The translations under genes were made by a program, and so were the position numbers. A stretch of 64,000 nt of DNA from Aeromonas jandaei. GTDB lineage: Bacteria > Pseudomonadota > Gammaproteobacteria > Enterobacterales > Aeromonadaceae. A model generated the notes under the pieces. That model did not search any database, had not been told where the DNA came from, and saw only the letters and a list, made by a program, of their open reading frames with translations. The first letter of the stretch is position 1. The number at the start of each line of letters is the position of its first letter. The stretch lies in the NCBI RefSeq assembly GCF_037890695.1, contig NZ_CP149571.1:2820001-2884000 (forward strand), in the 5' to 3' direction. Below are positions 1 through 10,059 of this stretch, piece after piece.

Positions 1-119
1 TGTAACTGATTGATTTTAAATGGATGAATAATCTATCTAAGGGTGGTGTTTTTTTGTTCTATGGACAAACGCTGGTGTACCACCCATGGTTATACAGGTC
101 GTCAAGAGGAGGAGCCGAG

Positions 120-317
120 ATGGATATCAGCACTTTGCAGCGTCTGGATGCCAACATTTTGCTGGGCATCATCAATGAGAAATTGCGGCTTGAATGTGAT
201 GGGCTGGAGGAGTTGCTGGCCTATTACAACATGAGTGAGGAGCAGCTGGCGGTGCGGTTGGGCCAGATTGGATATCACTATGATCCTTTGAGCAATCAGT
301 TCAAGGCACACACCTGA
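120..317 (+). CDS. DUF4250 domain-containing small protein
   Basis: A 65-residue protein of unknown function. It matches the DUF4250 pattern: an N-terminal stretch resembling DANILLGIINEKLR, a central acidic helix and a C-terminal IGYHYDPLSNQF, typical of this short cytoplasmic family. I chose the ATG at 120 because a strong AGGAGG-type ribosome site lies just upstream (about 109-114); the in-frame start at 24 would add an unrelated leader. A perfect-stem terminator follows at 358-390, so it looks monocistronic. No role is inferred. Confidence 0.8.
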   Translation: MDISTLQRLDANILLGIINEKLRLECDGLEELLAYYNMSEEQLAVRLGQIGYHYDPLSNQFKAHT

Positions 318-357
318 TGGTGCAATGCAGGTTTCATATTTGCCTTGTAGCATATAT

Positions 358-390
358 CGGCGCATTGAAATCGCTTTCAATGCGCCGTTT
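358..390 (+). terminator. Rho-independent terminator after the DUF4250 gene
   Basis: A 13-bp perfect stem (358-370 with 375-387) with a TCGC loop is followed by a short T run. It ends transcription about 40 bases past the DUF4250 stop codon. Confidence 0.8.
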
Positions 391-694
391 CAGTGCCTAT
401 TTTCAAGGATTTTCAAAGCCTGGCAATCGTTGAAAACCTATTCACGTTATTTTATTTTAACTTTAAACATAACCTATTGATAAAGGTGGTTATTTTTTAT
501 GAATGGCAACGAGTCAAAGGAAAGGGTTTTCACGCTTTCGGGGCGGTTTTCATCGGTTAAAGTGTGACTTGCGTTAACTTTTAATTGTGCGGCTTTCGTT
601 AGTATTCTCACGCCGGTACATATTTTGAGATAACAACAGCGCCGGTCCCGATCCTCGGGATAACAATTTTATTTGTAACGAAGGAATATGGTTT
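391..694. other. Non-coding leader upstream of glgP
   Basis: About 300 bases without a supported gene, AT-rich at 430-600. It must carry the glgP promoter, but no convincing -35/-10 pair stood out. A small CCCGA/TCGGG hairpin lies at about 647-659, and the AAGGAA ribosome site at 681-686 sets the glgP start at 695. Confidence 0.5.
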
Positions 695-3169
695 ATGGCT
701 ACCAAGAAGAAGACAGACCAGGATCTCCAACTGGATAAAGATCAGCTCAAGGCGAGTATCGTGCGTCACCTGCGTTCTACCTTGGGAACAAGCGAACAGA
801 AAGCCTCTCACGATGCATGGTGGAAAGCCACCGCAGCGGCGGTCAACGAACAGGTTTACGAGCGCCTGACCCGCACTCAGCAGACTCACTTCAAGAAAGA
901 TACTCGTGCTATTCACTATCTCTCTGCTGAATTCCTGATGGGGCGTTTGACCTCCAACAACCTGCACAACCTCTCTCTTTACAAGATTTGTGAAGAGGCG
1001 CTGAGCGAACTCGGTCTGGATCTGACCGACCTGTGTGAACAGGAGCCCGATATGGCGCTCGGCAATGGTGGCCTGGGTCGTCTGGCAGCCTGCTTCATCG
1101 ACTCGCTGGCAACCCTGAACTACCCGGCAGTGGGCTACGGTATCCACTACGAACACGGTCTGTTCCGTCAGGAGATCCAGGATGGCCGCCAGATTGAGCG
1201 TCCGGACTCCTGGCGTGAATATGGCAACCCTTGGGAGATTTGCCGTCCGGAGTCGGTACAGGAAGTCCCCCTCTATGGCTATGTCGAGACCGTTTTCGGT
1301 GATAACGGCGGTCTGAAGAAGGTGTGGCACGCGGGTCGCAAGATCAAAGGGGTGCCTTGGGATATTCCGGTCGTCGGTTTTGGCGGCAGTACCGTCAACA
1401 TCCTGCGTCTGTGGGAATCCCGAGCCTCCGAGTTTTTTGACTGGGACGTGTTCAACGCCGGTGGTTACATTGACTCCCAGGCAGAGAAAGCACAGGCCGA
1501 AACCATCTCCAAGGTGCTCTATCCGAACGATGAGACCGATGCTGGTAAAGAGCTGCGTCTGATCCAGCAGTACTTTTTCTGCGCCTGCTCCATCAAGGAC
1601 ATCATGCGCCGCTACAAGCGGGTGCATGAGAGCGACTTCAGCAATTTCGCGGCCCAGATCGCTATCCAGCTCAACGATACTCACCCCACTATCGCCATTC
1701 CCGAACTGATGCGAGTGCTGGTGGATGAAGAGGGGCTGGACTGGGCGGCCGCCTGGGAGATCAGCTATCAGGTGTTCTCCTACACCAACCACACCCTGCT
1801 GCCGGAAGCGCTGGAGAAGTGGTCTGTCAGCCTGTTCGAGAAGGTGTTGCCACGCCATCTCGAGATCATTTATGAGATCAACGCCCGTTTCCTGAACGAG
1901 CTGGTCGAACCCAAGTGGCCCGGTAACGATGCCATTAAAGCCAAACTCTCCATCATCGAAGAGGGGAGTGTACGCAAGGTGCGCATGGGCAACCTCTGCG
2001 TCATCGGCTCTTCCAAAGTGAACGGCGTTGCGGAGATCCACTCCAAGCTGGTCAAGGAAGATCTCTTCCCCGAGTATGCCGAGCTGTGGCCAGAAAAAAT
2101 GTGCAACGTGACCAACGGCGTGACGCCGCGTCGCTGGCTGCTGGCGTGCAACCCGGAACTGGCTGCACTCTATAACGAGGTGGTGGGCAAGGAGTGGCCG
2201 CTGCAGCTGGACAAGCTGCGTGGTGTCGTGAAGTTTGCCGACGACAAAGCGTTTCAGAAGCAGTTTATGACCATCAAGCGGCACAACAAAGAGAAGCTGG
2301 TCAAGGTCATCAAGGCGGAAACCGGCATTGATGTGAGCGCCGAGGCGATTTTCGATGTCCAGATCAAGCGTCTGCACGAGTACAAGCGTCAGCAGCTGAA
2401 CCTTATCCACATCATGGCGCTCTATCGTCGTCTGCTGGCCAACCCGGACTATGACATGTATCCGCGCGTGTTCATTTTCGGCTCCAAAGCGGCGCCGGGT
2501 TACAAGCTGGCCAAAGACATCATCTATGCCATCAACAAGTTGGCGGATCGGGTCAACAATGACGCCCGCATTCAGGGCAAGTTGAAAGTGGTGTTCATGC
2601 CGAACTACCGCGTGAGCCTGGCCGAGAAGCTGATCCCGGCAGCTGACGTCTCCGAGCAGATCTCCACTGCAGGCTATGAAGCGTCCGGTACCGGCAACAT
2701 GAAGATGGCTCTTAACGGTGCCATCACCATCGGTACGCTGGACGGCGCCAACATCGAGATCGCGGAAGAGGCCGGTGCTGAAAACTGCGCCATCTTCGGT
2801 CTGAACGTGGACGAGGTGAAGGCCCTGAAAGGCCGCGGTTACAACCCGTATGACTTCTACTATGCGAACTCAGAGCTGAAAGCTGTGCTGGACTGGTTTG
2901 ATACCGACTACTTCACTCCGGGTCGTCCGGGTGAGCTGGCTTCCATCAAGCGCTCCTTGCTGGAAGGGGGTGACCCTTACCTGACACTGGCGGACTTCCA
3001 GTCCTACTCCGATGCGCACAAGCTGATCGATACTTGGTATCGCGATCCGGCGCTGTGGGCGAAGAAGGCCATCATCAACTCGGCCACTATGGGCAAGTTC
3101 AACTCCGACCGTTCCATTCAAGACTATGTAGAGCGGATCTGGAACCTGAAACGCTGCTCCGTCAACTAA
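695..3169 (+). CDS. glgP: Glycogen/maltodextrin phosphorylase
   Basis: An 824-residue GT35 alpha-glucan phosphorylase. It releases glucose-1-phosphate from the non-reducing ends of glycogen or maltodextrin in the cytoplasm, using pyridoxal phosphate. The full family length is present. Near the N-terminus is the conserved [13 protein letters not shown] block, followed by [14 protein letters not shown]. The cofactor lysine is Lys670 in the GTGNMK motif, followed by [13 protein letters not shown]. The ATG at 695 has an AAGGAA site 8 bases upstream. It stands alone, without the glgBXCA genes, and ends at a bidirectional terminator. Sequence alone does not separate a GlgP from a MalP substrate preference. 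Confidence 0.95.
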   Translation: MATKKKTDQDLQLDKDQLKASIVRHLRSTLGTSEQKASHDAWWKATAAAVNEQVYERLTRTQQTHFKKDTRAIHYLSAEFLMGRLTSNNLHNLSLYKICEEALSELGLDLTDLCEQEPDMALGNGGLGRLAACFIDSLATLNYPAVGYGIHYEHGLFRQEIQDGRQIERPDSWREYGNPWEICRPESVQEVPLYGYVETVFGDNGGLKKVWHAGRKIKGVPWDIPVVGFGGSTVNILRLWESRASEFFDWDVFNAGGYIDSQAEKAQAETISKVLYPNDETDAGKELRLIQQYFFCACSIKDIMRRYKRVHESDFSNFAAQIAIQLNDTHPTIAIPELMRVLVDEEGLDWAAAWEISYQVFSYTNHTLLPEALEKWSVSLFEKVLPRHLEIIYEINARFLNELVEPKWPGNDAIKAKLSIIEEGSVRKVRMGNLCVIGSSKVNGVAEIHSKLVKEDLFPEYAELWPEKMCNVTNGVTPRRWLLACNPELAALYNEVVGKEWPLQLDKLRGVVKFADDKAFQKQFMTIKRHNKEKLVKVIKAETGIDVSAEAIFDVQIKRLHEYKRQQLNLIHIMALYRRLLANPDYDMYPRVFIFGSKAAPGYKLAKDIIYAINKLADRVNNDARIQGKLKVVFMPNYRVSLAEKLIPAADVSEQISTAGYEASGTGNMKMALNGAITIGTLDGANIEIAEEAGAENCAIFGLNVDEVKALKGRGYNPYDFYYANSELKAVLDWFDTDYFTPGRPGELASIKRSLLEGGDPYLTLADFQSYSDAHKLIDTWYRDPALWAKKAIINSATMGKFNSDRSIQDYVERIWNLKRCSVN

Positions 3170-3184
3170 CGGTTCACGGCAATA

Positions 3185-3210
3185 AAAACCCCCGCAATGC
3201 GGGGGTTTTG
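3185..3210. terminator. Bidirectional terminator between glgP and the SLC13 transporter
   Basis: An 11-bp perfect stem, AAAACCCCCGC (3185-3195) with GCGGGGGTTTT (3199-3209), has an AAT loop and A/T tracts on both sides. It can serve the two convergent genes. Confidence 0.9.
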
Positions 3211-3233
3211 TTTATCTGGGAGGCTAGCTGTTA

Positions 3234-4616
3234 TCAGAGAATATCGCCAACAAAGAAAGCCAGCATCGCCAGCAGCACAGTGAAGACCAGATTCAATGAC
3301 ATACCGGCTTTCATCATCTCTTGCTGGCGGATATGGCCGCTGGCAAAGACGATGGCATTGGGCGGCGTTGCGACTGGCAGCATAAAGGCGCAAGAGGCAC
3401 CGATAGCGATGAGAACCGCCATGACGACGGGAGAGACGCCCAGCGCTTCAGCCACACCGGCAAAGAGCGGGATCAGCAGCGCCGCGGTCGCGGTATTGGA
3501 GACCAGCTCGGTCAGGAAGACCACGAAAGCGGCAAGCAGCAGCAGGATCACGAAAATGTTGGCGTGAGAGAGGACAGCCGACAGATGTTCCGCCAGAAAG
3601 GCGCTGGTACCAGTGGCCTTGAGGATAGCGCTCAGGGTCAGGCCGCCGCCAAACAGCATCAACACGCCCCAGTCGGTGTTCTTGTTCACATCATCCCAGC
3701 TGGCGACGCGGCTGACCACGATGGCAACGATGGCCCCCATGGCGATCAGGGTATCGAGTTGAGGTATCCCGCCAAAGGCGTTGGAGATAGGTTGCGAACC
3801 GATCCACAGCACCACAGTGGTCAGGAAGATAGCAAGGGTAACTTTGCGCTCGCGGGTCCAGTTGATGGTGACATCCTGCAGTTCAACCTTGTGGTTGAGC
3901 TGCGGGCGAGTGACCAGATAGAGCAGGGCAATGCCGCAAGGCATCAGGATAATTACGACCGGAATGCCGAACTTCATCCAGTCGGTGAAGCCGATCCCCA
4001 TCTGGGCTGCTGCAATCGCGTTGGGTGGGCTGCCCACCAGGGTGCCGATACCACCGATGCTGGCGCTGTAGGCGATACCAAGCAGGACGAACACGAAGGT
4101 GGCACGATTCTTTTTGCTATCAAGGCGGGTCAGCATGCCGATCGCCAACGGCAGCATCATGGCGGTGGTGGCGGTGTTGCTGATCCACATGGACATGGCG
4201 GCGGTAATGGTGAAGAGCAAAATGACGCCCCAGCCAAGGTGCCCGTTGGCCAGATGCATCACCTTGCCAGCCATCAGGGTGTCCAGTCCCTGTTTGGAGA
4301 GGGCGGCAGCCAGTGCGAAGCCACCGAAAAAGAGGAAGAGGATCGGGTTGGCGAAGTCGGTGAGTGACTTGCTCATGTCAAAGACCCCGAGCACGGTCGC
4401 GAGCAAGGGCACCAGCAGTGCGGTGATGGTGACATGGAGGGCTTCAGTCAGCCAGAGGATGGCGATGAATACCAGAATACCCAGCCCTTTGTTGACCATG
4501 GGGTCAAACGGTAGCCAGGCGAGCATGGCGCAGAGCAGCAGGACATCCAGGATAACTATCCCTGATTTGACATCCAGCCAGCGAGATGAGGCTGAGGGTA
4601 CAGCAGATGTGTGCAT
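3234..4616 (-). CDS. SLC13/DASS family sodium-coupled dicarboxylate transporter (VcINDY-like)
   Basis: A 460-residue inner-membrane protein with many hydrophobic segments, almost exactly the length of Vibrio cholerae VcINDY, which imports succinate and other C4-dicarboxylates with Na+. Both diagnostic SNT motifs are present: SNTATTAMMLPL in the first half and SNTATAALLIPL in the second. Each is followed by a Pro-rich hairpin, GTLVGSPPNAIA and LPVATPPNAIVF, which build the Na+ and carboxylate sites. It is convergent with glgP. The substrate is inferred from the family; citrate or sulfate relatives are less likely given the VcINDY likeness. Confidence 0.88.
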   Translation of the reverse strand: MHTSAVPSASSRWLDVKSGIVILDVLLLCAMLAWLPFDPMVNKGLGILVFIAILWLTEALHVTITALLVPLLATVLGVFDMSKSLTDFANPILFLFFGGFALAAALSKQGLDTLMAGKVMHLANGHLGWGVILLFTITAAMSMWISNTATTAMMLPLAIGMLTRLDSKKNRATFVFVLLGIAYSASIGGIGTLVGSPPNAIAAAQMGIGFTDWMKFGIPVVIILMPCGIALLYLVTRPQLNHKVELQDVTINWTRERKVTLAIFLTTVVLWIGSQPISNAFGGIPQLDTLIAMGAIVAIVVSRVASWDDVNKNTDWGVLMLFGGGLTLSAILKATGTSAFLAEHLSAVLSHANIFVILLLLAAFVVFLTELVSNTATAALLIPLFAGVAEALGVSPVVMAVLIAIGASCAFMLPVATPPNAIVFASGHIRQQEMMKAGMSLNLVFTVLLAMLAFFVGDIL

Positions 4617-4766
4617 AATGTTCTCTCGGTTAATTTATGGTTGTTTTTGTGTTGCCGAGACTACATCTCTTCACCTGGGGGAAACAGGCCTGTGTGTCGA
4701 AAATCAGTCACTACTCACAGAGTGATTGATTAATCGGCGCGAAATTAAACATGTGCGCAACATCCA

Positions 4767-5201
4767 TCAAACGTTGACGAATTGCTCCAGCCACTGCTTG
4801 AACATGCTCTTGGGCAGTGAACCGTTGACTTGCGCCACCATCTTGCCCTGTTTGAAGACCATCAGCGTGGGGATGCTACGAATGGCGTAGCGTGCAGCGA
4901 TGCTGGTTTGCTGCTCGGTATCCACTTTGACAAAGCGCATTTGTGGTTCCATTTCGTTGGCCACTTCGTGAAATACGGGGGCAAATTGTTGGCAAGGGCC
5001 GCACCAGCTGGCCCAGAAATCGACGACAACCGGAATGTCGGAGCTGATGAGAATATCGAACTGGTTGTCACGACCGAGAGTCGGGGTCTGGCCAAAAAGC
5101 GCGGCTTTGCAGTGGCCGCACTTGGCTGAATGGTCGATATGGTCATCAGGCAGGCGGTTTCTGGTAAAGCAGTGGCTACAATAAGTAGTGACAAATGACA
5201 T
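4767..5201 (-). CDS. trxC: Thioredoxin 2 (zinc-binding TrxC)
   Basis: A 144-residue cytoplasmic thiol-disulfide reductase. The N-terminal zinc finger that separates TrxC from TrxA is visible as Cys8/Cys11 and Cys28/Cys31. The thioredoxin fold follows, with active site WCGPC at residues 66-70 and the cis-proline motif SIPTLMVF. In enterobacteria trxC is an OxyR target; no OxyR site was identified here. Upstream it is divergent from the hybrid kinase gene, and downstream it faces the start of the SLC13 transporter in the same direction. Confidence 0.96.
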   Translation of the reverse strand: MSFVTTYCSHCFTRNRLPDDHIDHSAKCGHCKAALFGQTPTLGRDNQFDILISSDIPVVVDFWASWCGPCQQFAPVFHEVANEMEPQMRFVKVDTEQQTSIAARYAIRSIPTLMVFKQGKMVAQVNGSLPKSMFKQWLEQFVNV

Positions 5202-5291
5202 AATTGGCTCCTGTAGATGTATTCTGGTGGGGAGATTTGCTGCCCAATCAGCGCCGCGTCACGGTAACACAATGACCGGCAGGAGTGGATC

Positions 5292-8159
5292 ATGCTCCCG
5301 GGGTTCATTACCCTGCAGGATAATTCAGCGACCACAGTTGAGAGTCGAGACGGGATGAACAAAGGATCACGGAAAAACCGTGTGCTGCTTGGGCTGGTTG
5401 TGGCCTTGCTGCTCGCGTTTTCGGGATACTGCTGGCAGTTGCTCAGTCAGCAGCAGCAAGCTGAGGATATGAGTACCGCAGCAGAGGTTGTGCTGAACCG
5501 GATTAATTCGGATACCGTCTATTTGCTTGGACGGGAGCAGGCCAATGACACCAACGTCCAGCAGCGCCTCAGCCAGTTATCTGCAAATCTGGATAGCTTT
5601 GTGCGTATGGTTCGCAGTGATCCACTGCTCATCTCTTTTCCCCTTTCCCAGACTCTGTTGCAGGATATGGACTCCTATCTGATGGAGCTGGCCCAACTCC
5701 ATGCCATGGAGATGGCGATAGAGTACATTCAGCAGCCATTCCAGCTGCAACTGCACAAGGTACTGGCACTGCCACAGGCAGACGACACCTTGCAGAGCAA
5801 TCTCAAGGAGCTGGCACAATTGGGGTCATTCCTGCAAAAAAGCTGGAGTAAAGAGGAGCAGGAGCAGCTGACCCTGCAGCAGCAACAATTGACAACCCGC
5901 TATCGCGATCAGCCAGACGTTATAGCTCTGGTTCAGTTGAGTGCAGATCTGAGCCGCCAAGTGGTTGCGTATCACACATTGCGTAACAGGCTGATCGACA
6001 TGCATGTGGTTGATACTCTGGTGCGCTGGAAGCTTGATCGGCTTGAGTGTGCCGCCAAACTGATGAACCGCTTCTATCTGATGGTGCTCGGGGGGGCTTT
6101 GATTTGCTTTGGTCTGGTGGCCTATACCCTGTGGCGGCGAAATCAGAAGCTGAGTGAGCTCTCTCACCAGACCGGTCTGCTGGCGCAGGCCAAAAGCGAT
6201 TTTCTGGCCAACATGAGCCACGAGATCCGTACGCCCATGAATGCCATCATCGGTTTCAGTTCGCTGGCGCTGCAAACCGAGCTGGATCAACAACAGCGTG
6301 ATTATCTTGGCAAGATAAAATCCTCTTCAGATACCTTGCTGCTGCTGATCAACGACATTCTCGATTTGACCAAGGTGGAATCAGGCAAGCTGACGCTGGA
6401 AGAGATCGATTTCGATCTCAGCGAGCAGCTGGATTCGCTGGCGGGCATGTTTGCCGATCTGGCTGAACGCAAACATGTCGAAGTGATCATCTGCAAATCT
6501 TCCGATGTGCCGGTTTTCCTGCGTGGTGATCCCCTGCGTCTGGGGCAGGTGCTGGTCAACTTGGTCAATAACGCTATCAAGTTTACCGAGCGCGGTGAGG
6601 TGGAAGTATCGATTAGTTTGGCCAGTGCGCACCCCATGCGGATCCGCTTCAGTATCCGTGATACCGGTATCGGGATTGCGGAGGATAAGCAGGCTCATTT
6701 GTTTCAGGCGTTTACCCAGATTGATGCCAGCAATACCAGAAAATATGGGGGTTCCGGCCTTGGCCTAAATATCTCCCAGCGCCTGGTGGAACTGATGGGC
6801 GGGCGGATCTCGGTGCAGAGCAAACCCGGGGTCGGTTCGCTGTTCCAGTTTGATATTCCCATGACTCAGGCTGTTTATGGCGTGGCCGGTCGTAAAGTTT
6901 TCTTCGAACATCAACCGCTGGTGCTGGTGATGGATGACAACGAGCTGGTGCTGGATCTGGCCAAAGATATCCTGACCCGCGCCGGCGTCAGAGTGCTTGC
7001 AGTCAATTCGCTTTCCCGTGCTCGTCAGGTGTTGCGGGAAGAGGGGCAGAGCCTGAAGCTGGCTATTCTCGACTGGCGGATGGGGCAGGAGGATGGGTTG
7101 GATCTGGCCCTCGAGATGTATCAGCACAGCCAATGGCGCCGTATTCCTATTCTGATGATCAGTGCCTGGTCCAGAGATGGTCTGCACGGCAAGATGGAAA
7201 GCATCGGGCTGACCCATTTCCTGCCCAAGCCGATGACCGAAAACTCCCTGCTGGCCAAGGTGGATGAGCTGCTCAACGGCAGCTCTTATGAACACCACTT
7301 GCGACAAGCGGAAGCGCAAGGTGATCAGCAGCATTTCAAATCTCTGCTGCAGGGAACCCGGGTGTTGCTTGCCGAAGACAACCGGGTTAACCAGCAACTC
7401 ATTATCGAATATCTGCGCCGGGTGGATGCAGTTGTGACCGTGGTCAACAATGGCCGCGAAGCTGTAGAGCGCGTTGCCGAGCAGCCGTTTGATGTCATCC
7501 TGATGGATCTGCAGATGCCGGTGCTCGATGGTCTCGATGCTACCCGCCAGATCCGCAAGATGGTCGACAAGCACGACGTCCCTATCATTGCGCTGACCGC
7601 CAGTGCCATGCCTGGGGACAAGGAGCGTTGTCTGGGGGTCGGGATGAATGGTTATGTCACCAAACCGGTCAGCAAGCTCGATCTTTACAACAACCTGCTG
7701 CAGTGGGTAAAACCACAAGAGCTGGAGCAGAGCGGCATGCTGGAGGTGAAACCGCCCGACATGATGGGGGTGCTCGACCTGCAAGATGCATTGAAACGGC
7801 TGGAGCAGGACAAGGAGGCGCTGCAGATCCTCTTCAAGCTCTTCATGTCGGAGCACAAGGATGACCTGTGGGAGATCCGTTCAGCCTTGCGCCGTCAGCA
7901 ACCTGATGTTGCCAGCAAACTGCTGCACACTCTCAAGGGGGTGTCGGCCAATATCTCCGCAGCCCGTTTGCAGGTGGTCGCTGGGGAGCTGGAGTGGCGG
8001 CTGCGGCAAAACGAGGTGCTGAGCGAAGCAGACCTTGAGCAACTGCAACAGGTATTCAGCCAGACCAGAGAGGAGGTATCCCACTTTCTTCTGACCGGTG
8101 AGCAGCACGAAAATTCGTATAGCCCCTATGCAACAGGTGATGATCGTCCCTCTCAGTGA
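5292..8159 (+). CDS. Tripartite hybrid sensor histidine kinase (HisKA-HATPase-REC-REC-Hpt)
   Basis: A 955-residue inner-membrane phosphorelay protein. One transmembrane segment lies at about residues 32-52 and a second at about 262-282, flanking a helical periplasmic sensor with no recognised domain. The HisKA box NMSHEIRTPMNAIIGF has phospho-acceptor His310. HATPase N and G boxes follow (NLVNNAIKFT, GLGLNISQRL). The first receiver has Asp594, the second has Asp739 in LMDLQMPVLDG, and the C-terminal Hpt domain has His879 in LLHTLKGVSAN. The ATG at 5292 has AGGAG 6 bases upstream; ATG 5355, just before the first membrane helix, is the alternative start. The architecture resembles BarA/ArcB/LuxQ-type kinases, but the signal and partner regulator are unknown and no response regulator gene is adjacent. 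Confidence 0.93.
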   Translation: MLPGFITLQDNSATTVESRDGMNKGSRKNRVLLGLVVALLLAFSGYCWQLLSQQQQAEDMSTAAEVVLNRINSDTVYLLGREQANDTNVQQRLSQLSANLDSFVRMVRSDPLLISFPLSQTLLQDMDSYLMELAQLHAMEMAIEYIQQPFQLQLHKVLALPQADDTLQSNLKELAQLGSFLQKSWSKEEQEQLTLQQQQLTTRYRDQPDVIALVQLSADLSRQVVAYHTLRNRLIDMHVVDTLVRWKLDRLECAAKLMNRFYLMVLGGALICFGLVAYTLWRRNQKLSELSHQTGLLAQAKSDFLANMSHEIRTPMNAIIGFSSLALQTELDQQQRDYLGKIKSSSDTLLLLINDILDLTKVESGKLTLEEIDFDLSEQLDSLAGMFADLAERKHVEVIICKSSDVPVFLRGDPLRLGQVLVNLVNNAIKFTERGEVEVSISLASAHPMRIRFSIRDTGIGIAEDKQAHLFQAFTQIDASNTRKYGGSGLGLNISQRLVELMGGRISVQSKPGVGSLFQFDIPMTQAVYGVAGRKVFFEHQPLVLVMDDNELVLDLAKDILTRAGVRVLAVNSLSRARQVLREEGQSLKLAILDWRMGQEDGLDLALEMYQHSQWRRIPILMISAWSRDGLHGKMESIGLTHFLPKPMTENSLLAKVDELLNGSSYEHHLRQAEAQGDQQHFKSLLQGTRVLLAEDNRVNQQLIIEYLRRVDAVVTVVNNGREAVERVAEQPFDVILMDLQMPVLDGLDATRQIRKMVDKHDVPIIALTASAMPGDKERCLGVGMNGYVTKPVSKLDLYNNLLQWVKPQELEQSGMLEVKPPDMMGVLDLQDALKRLEQDKEALQILFKLFMSEHKDDLWEIRSALRRQQPDVASKLLHTLKGVSANISAARLQVVAGELEWRLRQNEVLSEADLEQLQQVFSQTREEVSHFLLTGEQHENSYSPYATGDDRPSQ

Positions 8160-8218
8160 ATTAAATAGTAATTATTCTCATACTCCCTGGTTCGGGATAT
8201 GATGACCCTTCGATTCAA

Positions 8219-8250
8219 ATCGCCTCCAGCCGGAGGCGATTGTTTTCTTT
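8219..8250 (+). terminator. Terminator after the hybrid kinase gene
   Basis: A 9-bp perfect stem, ATCGCCTCC (8219-8227) with GGAGGCGAT (8232-8240), is followed by TGTTTTCTTTTC. Confidence 0.85.
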
Positions 8251-8322
8251 TCTGATGTCGACCCGTGAGAATGTTGTCTGCATCTGTGCGTTATGGCAGT
8301 TAAAAGGGCAAAGGTTGGTGGT

Positions 8323-10059
8323 GTGAGCGTATTTATACGATTGAGCTGGTTTTTCAGGGAGCAGTGGCGGCGGTATCTGATTGCCATCTCTCTGCTGATG
8401 GTGGTGGCCTTGTTGACCGTCATTCCGCCCAAAGTGGTTGGCTGGGTGGTGGACGGCATTACCAGGGGATCCCTCGATAGCGCAACGCTGACGGGCTATC
8501 TGGCCGGACTGTTTGGCCTCGGTTTACTCATCTACATGCTGCGTTATGCCTGGCGAGTCATGCTGTTTGGCGCCTCGTACCGGCTAGCCTTTGTGCTGCG
8601 CAACCGTCTGTTCAGCCATTTCACCAGGATGAGCCCCGATTTCTACCAGCGCCACCGTACCGGCGATCTGATGGCCCATGCCACCAACGATATTCAGGCG
8701 GTGGAGATGACTGCCGGGGAAGGGGTCTTGACCCTGGTGGACTCCATCATGGTCGGGGTGCTGGTGCTCTCCATCATGTGCAGCCAGTACTCCTGGCAAC
8801 TGACTCTGCTCTCCCTGTTGCCACTGCCGGTGATGGCTTTTTTCATGAACCGCTTTGGCAAGCAGATCTACAAGCAGTTCAAATCAGCGCAGGGGGCTTT
8901 CTCCAAACTCAACAACAAAACCCAGGAGGCGCTCTCCGGTGTGCGAGTGCTGAAGTCCTACGCCGTTGAATCTCTTGAGGATCAAGGTTTTGCCGAACTG
9001 ACCCGGCAGGCCGGGGAACGCAACATGGCGGTGGCCCGCATCGATGCCAAGTTCGATCCCGTCATCTATCTCTGCATCGGTTGCTCCTATTTTCTGGCGG
9101 TAGCGGGTGGCAGTGCGCTGGTACTCCGTGACGAGCTGACCCTGGGGGAGCTCACCAGCTTCACCATGTACCTCGGCCAGCTGATCTGGCCCATGTTCGC
9201 CATCGCTTGGTTGTTCAATATCATAGAGCGCGGCAGCGCCGCCTATTCGCGGATTGAAAGTCTGCTCGGCGAGCGAAGCGATATCGAAGAGCCGGCTCAC
9301 CCGCTTGCGTTGGTCTCGCCCTTCCCGTTGCAAGCCCGCGATGTGGGGTACCAGCTTGAGCAGCGTACCCTGTTGCAGAGTGTGGATTTCACCCTGCAAG
9401 CTGGCGGTATGCTGGGGATTGTCGGGCGTACCGGTGCAGGTAAAAGTTCCCTGCTCAAACTGCTGATGCGGCTGGCCAATCCCACTGCGGGAGAGATCCG
9501 CATGGGGGATATTCCCATCTCGCAACTTGCGCTGGGTGAGCTGCGCAGCCAGTTCGCCTATGTGCCGCAGGAGCCATTTCTGTTTTCCACCACCATCGCT
9601 GCCAACATCGCCCTTGGTCGGCCTGATGCCAGCCGCGAGGAGGTGGAGCGGGTGGCGCGGATCGCCTGCGTCCATGACGACATCAGCCGTTTCCCCAAGG
9701 GCTACGAGACCGAAGTGGGGGAGAAGGGGGTGACCCTCTCCGGCGGCCAGAAGCAGCGGCTCGCCATCGCCCGTGCTCTGCTGCTGGAGGCGCCCATTCT
9801 GGTGCTCGATGATGCGCTCTCTGCGGTGGATGCCCACACCGAGCAGCAGATCCTGCACGCTCTCAAGGCGCACAAGCGCACCCTCATTCTGGTCAGCCAC
9901 CGGATGACGGCGGTGGAGCAGGCCGATGAAATTCTGGTACTGGAGCAGGGGGCAGTCAGTGAGCGTGGCCGCCACGGCGCCCTGATGGCTCACAACGGCT
10001 GGTATGCAGATATGGTGCGTTACCAGCGTCTCGAAGAAGCAGTGGAGGAGAGCCTGTGA
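8323..10059 (+). CDS. mdlA: ABC exporter half-transporter, MdlA/SmdA family
   Basis: An inner-membrane ABC exporter subunit (578 residues from GTG 8323). It has an N-terminal six-helix type I exporter domain and a C-terminal ATPase. Walker A is GRTGAGKSS, the signature is LSGGQKQR and Walker B is ILVLDDALSAVD. It resembles E. coli MdlA throughout, including HRTGDLMAHATND, AGEGVLTLVDS and NIIERGSAAYSRI. I prefer GTG 8323 because the protein then begins like MdlA (RLSWFFREQWRRYL) and an AAAGG site lies 8 bases upstream; ATG 8293 is the alternative. It overlaps mdlB by 4 bases, so the two are translationally coupled and probably form a heterodimer. The substrate is unknown (multidrug-type by homology). 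Confidence 0.9.
   Translation: MSVFIRLSWFFREQWRRYLIAISLLMVVALLTVIPPKVVGWVVDGITRGSLDSATLTGYLAGLFGLGLLIYMLRYAWRVMLFGASYRLAFVLRNRLFSHFTRMSPDFYQRHRTGDLMAHATNDIQAVEMTAGEGVLTLVDSIMVGVLVLSIMCSQYSWQLTLLSLLPLPVMAFFMNRFGKQIYKQFKSAQGAFSKLNNKTQEALSGVRVLKSYAVESLEDQGFAELTRQAGERNMAVARIDAKFDPVIYLCIGCSYFLAVAGGSALVLRDELTLGELTSFTMYLGQLIWPMFAIAWLFNIIERGSAAYSRIESLLGERSDIEEPAHPLALVSPFPLQARDVGYQLEQRTLLQSVDFTLQAGGMLGIVGRTGAGKSSLLKLLMRLANPTAGEIRMGDIPISQLALGELRSQFAYVPQEPFLFSTTIAANIALGRPDASREEVERVARIACVHDDISRFPKGYETEVGEKGVTLSGGQKQRLAIARALLLEAPILVLDDALSAVDAHTEQQILHALKAHKRTLILVSHRMTAVEQADEILVLEQGAVSERGRHGALMAHNGWYADMVRYQRLEEAVEESL

Noticed and set aside
560..575. CRP-like TGTGA half-site upstream of glgP
   Set aside because: TGTGACTTGCGTTAAC lacks a recognisable TCACA half.
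608..2410. 600-codon minus-strand frame opposite glgP
   Set aside because: A codon-bias shadow of glgP with no recognisable domain.
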